A DNA stretch of 64,000 nt. It comes from Aricia agestis (taxonomy: Eukaryota > Arthropoda > Insecta > Lepidoptera > Lycaenidae). Shown here one piece after another: positions 22,961-35,100 of this stretch. The stretch is taken from positions 15,995,262 through 16,059,261 of the forward strand of contig NC_056418.1 in the NCBI RefSeq assembly GCF_905147365.1. Reading direction: 5' to 3'. The first letter of the stretch is position 1; the number at the start of each line of letters is the position of its first letter. Under the pieces are notes generated by a model. The model did no database searches, had not been told where the DNA came from, and was given only the letters and a program-made list of their open reading frames with translations. Position numbers and translations under genes: made by a program.

Positions 22961-23112
22961 TAATACATGCCATTGTTATATCCGATCTTAGGTTTATGAT
23001 CCTGGTCCCAGGGCTGTCGGTCGACGCTGGCGAGCGCGCTGTACACCACGTGACCCCCGGCGTACACCACACACACTCCGCTGAACACCACCTTCCATCT
23101 GCTCGGGTTGCT
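22903..23112 (-). CDS. gene B exon 10 (TM12 and MITE-derived tail)
   Basis: Acceptor TTCCAG, then 69 codons and TAA at 22903-22905. SNPSRWKVVFSGVCVVYAGG is the conserved N-P-S-R-W plus TM12 segment, and RQPWD follows. From the Trp codon at 22957-22959 onward the sequence is repeat-derived: the last 18 residues lie in a MITE nearly identical to the copy starting at 50634 (3 differences in about 61 bases by eye). The true ancestral end probably lay in a further small exon, as in gene C. Confidence 0.85.
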   Translation of the reverse strand, partial: SNPSRWKVVFSGVCVVYAGGHVVYSALASVDRQPWDQDHKPKIGYNNGMYYWNGVPYCALRKGARPKKL

Positions 23113-26100
23113 CTGGAAGTTGAGACGACAGTAAGCTTGTTATACAACATCTTTTAGTCACAAGTTACAACTGGTTACTAATGGATCGTAGACTAATATT
23201 TTGTATCTCTAGACCAGCACCCGTAGCATGGCTACAGTAGAAATACGAAAGTATAGACAAACAGCGGAGATAAACTGAAGGCGCCGTTCTGATCTTTACC
23301 GCGACTAGCCGCGATCGCCAAAAAATCAAATATAATGCCACTTTATGACATAGACTACAGTCCTAAAAATTCAAATAAAATCCTAGTTTATTAACCGACT
23401 TCCAAAAAACGAGGAGGTTATATATTCGGCTGTGGATATTTTTTTTTTATGAAGTAGAGTGTAGACTATAGTCTATGTCATAAAGTGGCATTTTAATCGA
23501 ATTTTTGTCAATCGCCTCTACACAACGCCCACATATTTTTGAGTCCCACACTACCCTCTTTAGACGCCCACAAGAATTTTTTGGGTCCCGCCTTTTAGAT
23601 GCCAACAAGAAGGCGTTAGCGTCCACTTAGGGAAATACTGCTCTAGAGTAGTCTCTGAGTTGAGACCCGTGCCTCTTACATAAAACTCATTGCAAACTTA
23701 TCTTAATAGTTACTACAGCCCTACGACATGCAGCAAGTTAATCGCGCGTAGTATGCCAAAACTCTATTAGCTGACTGAGTAAACTGGGATTAGACAGTAT
23801 CGCAAGCTATATCACTTAGCGAAGCGAAGATTGCTACCTAGTAATAAGGCCGCCACTGTGACACCTAAATATTTTGTCTTTTTTTCTTGTATTCCTTAAT
23901 GTGTATCTTTATAAGTGTGCACAATAAAGAATATTTCATTCATTCATTCATTCGAAGCCTATAATGCCGTACACGCCATACATTTTTGATTCCCAGCTTC
24001 GCTGTATAATAATCGGATTCAAATTGACTGAGTAGCTCTTTATGTCTCAAGTCCCAGAGAGAGCCGTGACATGAATGGTGCTCAATCCACTGGGGATGCT
24101 CCTTTGCGCATTCACCCATGTAAAAAAGGTGGGATCTGTCGACTGGGTTTGACGTAACGCGACCAAATGACAGGTCTGCTCGGTCTACCTTCCTGGGTCC
24201 CACCATTTATGTTCGGTCTACTCACAACATCGTCCCCTACGACAGCCCCACAGGTGAGCGGCACGAGCGCCCCCACCGCCGCCCCCACCACGCCCGTCAT
24301 CATCAGCAGGCTGCTGGCGAAGTTCTCCGTCACGTCGCTGTGGTTCTCCTGAAATGTCACGCCAGTCAACTTCACGTAACTTGTCCCTCAATTCTCCTTA
24401 ATTATGCAACGTAGATATGCAGCTTTGTTTCTTGATCGATCTAGGAAATATATTTTTTTTATACGACAAACCGTTTTGTTTTGTTTGTTTGACATATTTG
24501 ATGATAATACATCTTAGTTTTTTGACAAAAAACGGACTGAGTCAAACAAACAACGATGAGAGAATAGGGTACAATTCGAACATCTTTCGTAAGTGACGCT
24601 TCATAAAATCCTGGTATTACGTTTTATTTTGGCCACTCTCCTTGTAACACTGTACAAACAAACTGACATATTCCTATTTGAAAATAGTTTTAAATATTAT
24701 GATATGTCATAAATCATGACAAACACATAAATAATAATATTATGAAGACGATAAAACATATCGTCTTCATAATATTATTTTCTAAGTATTTCTGAATTTC
24801 CTGGCATACTTCCAATCGGCACACGATCACTCACGGTATCCATTTATCACTTACTAATAGATGCTGAGCCGCCCGTTATCAATCTGCCTGACCCTCTTTA
24901 GTTGTGTTTCATATGCTATAGAGAATTCTGTTACTTCATATTAAAATCCTATAAACCCGTTATCCGGATAAAATCATTATGAGTGGAATACGTTATGCTA
25001 TGATAAGCTGTTATTTAATGGTCTAAAAGAAAAAGGTGACATGATCACCTAAATAATAATAATAATTATACTTATGTAAAAACTAGATAATGACTGAACT
25101 TCGAATCACTTTCCTTCTATAATCTATATATATAAAACTCAAAGGTGACTGACTGATTGACATAGTGATCTATCAACGCACAGCCCAAACCACTGGACGG
25201 ATCGGGCTGAAATTTGGCTTGCAGGTAGATGTTATGACGTAGGCATCCGCTAAGAAAGGATTTTGATAAAATCCAACCTCAAGGGGTTGAAATAGGGGAT
25301 GAAAGTTCGTATAATATAAACCTATAAACATTACCACGAATATTTCAAGTCTAATATAAGCCAAATCGCTTCTGCCGTTCTTAAGTTTTAGCGAGACTAA
25401 TAAAATTCACAATTATTTCTGTTTATATAGATTTACCAATAACAAAATATAATGAATGACTTGTGAACGTAAGCACAGCATTTGCATCAATTGACATTGC
25501 GTTGAATATACTGCTTGATGATGCCTGCAAATTTACAACCCGCAAAACAGTTTACTGCGCGAGAATTTTCCGGGGCAAAAAGTATCCTGTATCCTTTCTC
25601 GGGGCTCAAAGTATCTCCGTGACAAACTTCAGTAAAATCGGTTCAGCGGTTTAAGCGTGAAGAGGTGACATACCGACAGATACACTTTCGCGTTTATAAT
25701 ATTAGTATAGATATGTTGTTCGTCTGCTCGTCAAAGCACTCACCAGGAACCCCGAGTACTGCAATCCGACGAAGGCTTGTGAAACTATCATCATCATCAC
25801 CGCCAGCCGCGGCCAGCCCGGCAGGAGGTGCGGCGTCACCACCAGACACAAACACACGCCCAAAGCACCTGGTGCAATAGACAGAGAGAATGAGAAAATA
25901 ACATGAAATAATAAAATAATACTCCTATCACCAGCAGTATTTCCTGACCAATACGACCTGCAAACCTTCAAGAAGATAGCGTATTCCCTCTGAAAAGGCC
26001 GGCAACGCACCTGCAGCTCTTCTGAATTCTGATATTTCGATTATCCATGGGCGAAGGTAGTTGCTTTCCATCAGGTGACCCGTTTGCTCGTTTGCCCCTT

Positions 26101-29100
26101 ATTTTATAAAAAAAGACATAATACTTACCTATTATTAGTTTTTGGCTGGCACTAGAGACACTTGAGTAATTACATATTAGTTTTTGGCTGGCACTAGAGA
26201 CACTTGAGGATTGTCCCATGCCCAAAGTTTGCAATTATTATAGTAATAGAGAGGGAAATAGTTGCTTATATAGAAAAGCGGTCTTAGCAACACTATGCGC
26301 CATTACATTGTAACATCTCCACTGCTCCTTAAATTATGTGACATGACATAAGGAGAATCTACACTTGACCGCTGTAAAGTGGACCCTCGTAGCATACTAA
26401 ATGTATGCTACGAGGGTCGACTTTACAGCGGTCAAGCTTTAAATAGTTTTAGCAGCTAGTTAGTTAGCGCTTTGAACAATTACCGGTCTATCCAAAGAAA
26501 ACAAGCGTAAGCAACTTTATTAACAGTAACTAATAACATTGAAACGTTCAGTAAAATATGCCTAAACGACTTTAATAGCCATAATATCTGGTACTTATTA
26601 ATTAACCCACCTCATTACAATACTACTAATTACTGAACTCGTGTCATTACATTGAACACGGGTCTTCGATAAACGGTAGCGTTTTACACTGGAATTAAAT
26701 GGAATCCTTTTCATTCCCTTGGGATTGGAAGGATTAAAGGTAATTTGCTTTAACAGAACTATGTCGACAATAATTACTGTAAGGTATTTAACCTAGCGCT
26801 TGGTTTGCTACAGTGTGTGTAAAATATATGTTTTTTTTAAATGAAATAAGGGGGCAAACGAGCAAACGGGTCACCTGATGGAAAGCAACTTCCGTCACCC
26901 ATGGACACTCACAGCATCAGAAGAGCTGCAGGTGCGTTGCCGGCCTTTTAAGAGGGAATAGGGTAATAGGGGAGGGTAGGGATGGGAAGGGAAGGGAAAA
27001 GGGGAGGGTAGGGAAGGGAATAGGGTAGGGGATTGGGCCTCCGGTGAACTCACTCACTGCGCGAAACACAGCGTAAGCGCTGTTTCACGCCGGTTTCCTG
27101 TGAGAGCGTGGTATTTCTCCGGTCGAGCCGGCCCATTCGTGCCGAAGCATGACTCTCCCACGTATAAATATTCGTATGCCGATAAAACCTTAAAGTAATC
27201 TGCTTATTGAGAAAACCAACAACCTTCAAATCCTAGAATTGTTGGTGTTATTCACTTTTTAGCTTATCCCAAGAACAACCCTCAACATTCTTTCTCTCAA
27301 GAAAGCTCCATCGACTTGCTTCCCTCTTTTATAAATAAATAGCGACATAATTTTTGGGACGTGGGAGAGCCATGCTTCGGCACGAATGGGCTGGCTCGAC
27401 CGGAGAAATACCACGGGATCACAGAAAACCGGCGTGAAACAGCGCTTGCGCTGTGTTTCGCTGAGTGAATGAGTTTACCGGAGGCCCAATCCCCTACCAT
27501 TTTCCCTTACCTACCCTCCCATATTTCTTTCCCTTCCCTCCCCCATTCCCTATTACCCAATTCCCCTTAAAAGGCCGGCAACGCACCTGCAGCTCTTCTG
27601 ATGCTGCGAGTGACCATGGGCGACGGAAGTTGATTTCCATCAGGTGACCCGTTTGCTTGTTTGAACCCTTATTTCATTAAAAAAAAAATCCCCAAGCTGG
27701 CAACACAGCGCATTCTTGTGACTTACCAAAGCCATTGATGACCTTCCTAAAGTATCGCATGTCGAAGACGTAGTTGAAGCGCACCACTCGGAAGGCGAAC
27801 TTCGCTACAGGAGCCGTCAGGGTGTACACCAGCCATAGTGTGGCCAGGGGAAATGCTGCTTGAATCGAGCTCTGAAAGAAAGATAATATGTGGAAGAGGG
27901 ATTGAAAAATAATCAGTACAATATAATGCTTTCAATTAAAAAAAAAATGTTTTATTTCTGAGTAGATTTTAAGAAAATACTTTCAGAATGTTAATATTAG
28001 CTACGGGTGCCTACCACCGGTTCGGGAACTATCCCGGCGAGAAGAACCGGCGTAAAAAACTCGCACGGGGCCCACTTTTTTTACCAAAAAAAAAACCTAG
28101 CCAAGTCTCGATGTATCTGCTTGTTTATGTCTAAAAAGTAATGAAATCTAGACAAAGTCGTGCCAAGCCTGAGTTTCCTTACTGCGATTTCTTTACTATT
28201 TAAATAGTTAATGCTGTGTGACTTGGCCGAAACTTCGCTTTAGCTTAACTTCGGAACTAAATGACCTACAGACTTGAAATTTTGGATTTTAAGTATGTGA
28301 TTATAGCTTTCTGGATTACCAAAATTTCTGCTTTCTGGTCTTATCCAGAAGTTCTCAAATAGCGGCCTGATAATGCGGTGAAATGGTTCTAGTAAGGACT
28401 GTACGGCAGCGTCTGCCATGCGCTTTACTTGGCGGGGGAACTGCTGTGCCCCCAGATTAGCTACTGCATAATATTAATAGCTACCTACAACATCACAGAA
28501 AACCAGTGCTCCCTGCGAAAGTTAGGCTGTGTGAATCGTGATAAACTCAAAAATGTGTGTCTGTCTGTCTGTTCTCTTAAAACTTAACTCTTAAACCGCT
28601 AAAATGATTTTGATGAAATTGAATAATATGCAGACTGCAGAGTTCTCATGCGCTTATCGAATTTGTGCAACCACGTGCAACATCATGTATTATAAAATGG
28701 GGCACTATTTTATTATAAAGTAGGCCACGTCGTTTCAGAGCGATTGAGGGTACTTACAGCCCAAGGGATGATGTTTTAAATCGCTCACCTCAATAGGTAC
28801 AACTGAAATTAATGTTTCAACAATATTTGAATGGCTCGCATTTCAATAAAGGTTGCAGCGATTGCTATTAAGCCGCATTCATGCGAAGCGTGTATCAGAA
28901 TATATTATAGTAGACGAGCCCAATGTGCTATTCGTGTGGTTACTGGAGCGTCATGGAGATCTAGTAGCTTGTTTATATCAGATAAAACTGATTTAAAAAT
29001 AATAAGAGCGCTTTTTATTTTAGCGCTGACTTCAGAAACTGCAGCCATTTTAAAGTTATGAAAAAGGAAGTATATTCAAAAAATTAATTATTTAGGTAAA

Positions 29101-32100
29101 TTATAACAAGATTTTAAACAAGGACTAAATCTTTTTGTTGAGTGCAGTATCAAATACTTATCTGGGAAGCTTAGTTACGAAAATATAAAGCTATATGTTT
29201 TATATATTAAAATGTCCCTACAGGCTTACCTTAATCGTCAGTGTTTTATTTGGAAGCTTATTTGGGTCCCCCTATGTTAATCTGACAGATCCGATGACAT
29301 TTTAATACTTGAAAATAACTTTTTTAAACCCACCACGTGAGAAATCTGATTTCTATACCATGATGACTAGACACAATATGTGGAAAGCCTATACAAGCTT
29401 AATCTGACACTCTCGAGCATGTCACGAAATCCCCTCTTGGGCTCCCCTACTATTATTTTCGATAAGCCATTTCAATATAAGTAACACATAAATATATCAT
29501 TTGAAAAATAAAATGTTGGAATTTCGACAAATTCAACGTATTCACAGGTATTCGTATGTTCTGCCTGCGTAAGTGCTGTGTTTAACTGAAAAAAGTGTAG
29601 GTATTATTTTCGATATAAAAATTGTGTACGTTTACGATATTTTGTTTTATTTAGTAGTTTTCTATGAAAGTGTAATTATAAACGCATATTTATCAATTCT
29701 CATAATAATAATAACTCCCAAATCAGTTTTGGTAATTGTGGCCGGTTTCATTGAAACCTGCAGGCCAGTTACGCAGGAATCATTTTATAGTGCCCAAGCA
29801 GTGCACAAGAGCACTCTCTATTCCTTTTACTTTCATAACCCAGTGGGACGTAAGACCGACACGAGTGGCGAGAGATCAGGCGCAGGACCGACTTTTTATG
29901 TGCCCACCCGACGCATCGATCATTCTTATAAGTTACACCTACACTATATAGAGGTATAACAATAGCAGAGCCTGTTTTTGGCTTTAATCACGTTACATCC
30001 TAACTTAACAATTCAAAATAGCCTACTTACCATTTCAACTGACCGGTTGAGGGAGTAGAACAAGGCAGGTAGCTCGGTGAGACAGAAAATGAACAGCACG
30101 TTGGAGGCGGCCCGCGCGCCCGCCAGACCCCAGAAATTACGCGACCGGACTATACGCCGCCAGGGGAGGGGGAGGTTTTTCTAAAACAAAATGATTATAT
30201 TGATACAGTGGATGATATGTAACTGGAAGTACTAGGTACTTTGTATAGTGTATTTGGAACCACCCATTGAATTGATTTAATTCTTCAAGCCCCATAAGAG
30301 CACCGGTGATCGCGACAATAATAGAATACAATAGCATTACCTGGAAACTGTGATTAAGGACTGAGTATTAAGGAATAGTAGTTTTTCATATTGATGGTCA
30401 TTTCTTTAGAAATACAAAAAAATTAGACTATTTTTGTTGTACCATCGTGGAAATTGATTCCTAGGTAGTTGACGGACCTACGTCATGTGGTCGACTTAAG
30501 TCAATTCAATGGCTGTCAACGGTCGGATGGGTTTGACGTAATGCGAACAAATTACTCGGGTCCGTCAAAAAGGCAAGGAATCAATTTCCTCTACCACATA
30601 AATTAAGTTACGTTCTAACGTACTGTTTTCGTGTGTAACTTAGAAAAAACAATGTATATTGTAACTTTTTTTTTCACATATTTGTATCACAAAAGGATCC
30701 ATTAAAAACATCTGACGACGTGTGTGTCGATTATAATTATTAATTGCATCATCAATCAAATCGATTTTATCAATTAGTCAATAAATCGCTAGCAATTATT
30801 CATCTCAGCATATGAATGGACGTATTAATGAACGAGAGAGTTTTCGTTTTTATTTAAGCCAGTTATTCAGATGAGTATATAGTAGGTACGCTTCGATCAC
30901 ATAGAGTACCCTGATAATGTTATTTTTACCTTATCGGGTGTTTAACGTTGTTCGTGGCGGCCGAAAAGGAAGATCTTCCGACCGAGGGAGATAGCATGCT
31001 CGGTCAGGCCGAAGCCCACTGACGTCATTTCAGACGTTGTATATATCTTGCCGTTCTCCGAAACTTCGATAGCGCGATGCAGGAATGTTAGGCGAATTGT
31101 GGGTACCGCCACAGGTGTAACATAAATACCTACCTAAGTCAGATAAATTGATATCTCAGTATTCGCGTGTTTATTTTGTATACTGTACTCGATGACAAGT
31201 TTTTTGACAGGGAGTCAATGACCGCTATTGTCTCGATTCCCCGAGTACACCTTAGTCATCGTGCCATAGTCAAAATTTACGTTTAAGATGAGTTAATACG
31301 AATTAACCAATTGAAGTAAACTACTACTTAATATTGACAAACCTGAGCTGAGCGATCGACACGACTGGCGCGAGATCGTATCAGACAATCAGACCTTCGG
31401 CCTGCAAGGTCCTGAATCCTGACTAATTTTGGAAACATTTTTCTGAGTCTAGTTCCAGTCAAGTCAAGAACCACTCTCTAAGTCTAAGCCATTGTACCGT
31501 GAAGGCGTTGACAACATAACATTACGTAGAAGTAACAAGTTAGAAATTTTTGCCTCGTAGCAACAAATATAATAATAATAATATACTTTATTGCATTCCA
31601 CAAAATAATACAAGAAAACACTAAAATGGCGGCCCTATCACTAAGTAGCGTTATAACAAACTAAAACTAATAAACACACACAAAAACGATTAAAGTGAAA
31701 GCATACGATGAAAAACTATTAAACTAATAGTTAATGGAATCAGGCGTTACTTTGCGGAAATCCATAGTTTAAATTTAGTTTGTTATTATTAATTAACGTT
31801 GTTCGGACGTTGTTCGTAGAGTCCACATCCTGAGGATGCTCCCGCGATGTTGGGGCGAAACGCGCGTCGAGGTTGTCAACCTGCATGGTGGTAAGGGGCC
31901 TTGCACGGATTTGCCAACATTATTGCTTGTGTGGTGGTGGTGTTTGCAAGTTCTTGCATGCGAGTGTACGCATAGGCAGTGTGGGAGGAGGGAGGTGCTG
32001 TACGCATTCCTATAAGTACACTCACTCATTTACTTAAAGGTGGAAGTTGTTTTCGCAGAATATTGCTAAAAATAATAACAAACAAAATTTATTAAACTAA

Positions 32101-35100
32101 TGTTAAAAAATCTAATGATTACAAGGCTAAACAATGTTTTCATCTGTTCAATGATTTAGTCAGATAATAATTGTTAAGTTGTCTTTTAAATGCATTTAAG
32201 TTTTCTGACTGTCTGTCTGAACTGTCTGAATATACCTGTTTGTAAGTCTCCATCGCATCTCTAATCATCTCCTTCTCCTTGTCCCCCACGGCCTCGTGCT
32301 TGTCCGGCGTGCTGGACGTCAGCAGCACCCACATGGTGGCCACGGCGAGGGTGCCCATGGCCTGGGCGTAGCACACCAGCTCCCACCCCAGCCGCGCCCG
32401 CGTCAGCGCACCGGAGATGGGAAACGCGATTATCGTGCCCAAGTGGAGAGCTGGAAAAGTCAAGGTCAAATAAAAATTCTTAGATTGAATCTTTTTATCC
32501 GGGTACTGTACGAATAATTTTATTTTACTAGTCCGGTAATTATTTTACGGTTTTTAATATTTATTTTATAGATTTCTTCTTCTTTACTTCAATTCTTCTT
32601 TTTAATAAAAAAAAAACTAATATACCCGGACGAATAAAACATAAGAATTATTCGTACAGTACCCGGACTAACAGTTACACCGAAATTCTTATTCTAACTT
32701 AGATAGTAAAATCACACAGAAAAGTGCAAAAAATCATATTCTCCTTTCCTGTTGTCTTCTCTACCGTGCCTTCGCGCAAAATAAATCACACAAGATCTGT
32801 GCACACATCCATAACAAAGTATAGTACTATAATATGTTCTTTCCTGTGGTCCACTCTTTAATACTGCCGGGTTTCATTAAAATAGGTACAGCCAGGGCGT
32901 GATGGTAGCCAAGAGAAACGATTGTGACTCTTTCGTAGAGAAGTACCCAACGTCAAACGTGTTGGTGTAATTTGTCATGACAGTACAGACAGACTTTACA
33001 TTTACACAGAGTACTTTTTAGAACAAAAATTATAATATTCCCGTGGAACATAAGATATTATATTATGTATAAGCATACATATTATACACTATTCGTAATA
33101 TTGTACCTAATATTATGAACGTAGAACGCATTAGCAATAAATCTAGTATTATCTAACAGATATCGCTGCAGGTCATGCAGACGATACCGATGGCCGTCTA
33201 GCGCACATTACTATTGACGTATTGCCTCCATTTCCAAAACGTTTGGCAATTATGTAAATTACATAATAATAACATGACCTATCCGATATATTATCTGAAC
33301 ATGGACAAAGTTCTCGTTCGACCAACATCAAAACTTTGCCTCTACATACGCAAGAATAAAGCCTATAATTTAAATGTCAAGGTAATCTTAAACAATACAA
33401 GGAAACTACACACGGAAATGAGAAAGTATGAGGAAAGGGCCTGTCGCCTGATTCGACGGTGCTGATAAGTGTTTTCCGTCCTTTACTTAGTTGAGCGACA
33501 ACTTTGCCGATATTGCATTAATTAAAGGAAGCGTATCTATTTTCATGGCGTAATATTATTTAAGGATCTAATAGCAACTAAATTTAAAACTAATGTCTCA
33601 CCATTCCCAAGCAGTAATATAAATTAAATGCACGTCGGATTGCACTTTAAGTTGAGACAAATGGAGCCATGTCTCCAGAGTGTTGGCCGTTTAATATTGG
33701 CGGAGTGACTCCCGGCTCACTGGTACTCACTAGTACTCACTGGTACTCTATAGTACATACTCGTACTCTGTAGTACTCTCCACTACTCACGACACATTAG
33801 CAGTAACCCCTGAGGGTCGTGTGTCGTGGGCACTAGAGTATTCCGTTTGCAGCTAGATTGGATACTTCTGGATAATGTTCGTGTAGATAAAACGTGCAAT
33901 ATGGGTATAATATATTAGCTCTGGGGTATATAAAGAGTATAGGATTTAAATCAGTAGGTAATTGAGAATTCACCTTTCGACTTGAACAGACTTGAATTAA
34001 GCTTTCAAAACATATCTTTCGAATAAGGCCGGCCATAGACGAACCGCATATTCTTTGCAGTCAAAACCGATTGCAAAATGCGGTCGCCGCACGGCGAACT
34101 GCAGTTTCCATACTAAATTCATATCCACCATACACGGTGCAAATTTCAACGCATCCGATTTAGAGCAGTCGGTCCCGAGTGCAACTTGAGTCGAACTTGC
34201 GGTCCGTCTATGGCCGGCCTTAGTCTCATTTATTGTAATGGCTTCCTACAAGATCTGCACTCATCTCTGACAACATAAAACGCGTTTTACTTCTGTCCTT
34301 ACTCATTCAACTCATAAAAGCCAGAAGTTAGTCTTAAACTAACTGCAAAAACAACTGATAATAATATTGTCTCATGTCTAAACGACAAACTGTAAATTGC
34401 GTGTAATGACACATTCTATAATATGGATTGGTATAGCTTGTGTGTATTGTGACACGATAGTATTGCTTAGCGATTATTCTCTTCAGTCTTCATTTTTTAG
34501 ATAGAAACTCTCTCTAGTAACATCTTTCATTATCTAGTCATTGGTCACCTTACCGGTATGTATAGCATAGCTAAACATCCGCCTCTCGCTGGGCAGCAGC
34601 CAGGTGGCGCTGAGGTGGTGCTGGACGGGGGTGAGACACGCCTGCGACATCCCCGCGAACAGCTGCGCGTTCACCGCAGCCGCCCAGCCACCCTGAAAAT
34701 TGGTCTCTTTGAACTAGATATAGCCCGCAAATTGAGAAGAGGAAATTCAAAAAATTTAAAAATCTTTGGTACTACACTTGATTACGAAATCCTAAAAAAT
34801 TCTAGGTTCTTTCGTGTAGTCTGCTTTAAGTATTTTGTTTTTTGCCATGCCAATATTTTCATATGTAGACTTAAAACTGAAAATTCTCACATTTTTCGTG
34901 TAGTTATCATCATTGGTTGGCATATTATTACCTTGTTAATAATAGTGGGCATGGCAGCGGCCAGTCCGCCGTTGATGAGCAGCACAGCGGTGAGTATGAG
35001 CTTGTCCCCCGCCTGCTTCAGGTACCGCTCTGCCGGGAACAGCGCGATGGCGTACCCCATCAGGAACGCCGAGAGCACGCTGCCCTGCGTGCGGCGGTCC

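Noticed and set aside
24124..24188. Further copy of the GATTCCTAGGCAGTTGACGG MITE
   Set aside because: Only a short central segment (TTTGACGTAACGCGACCAAAT-like) matches; termini absent, so not listed as an element.
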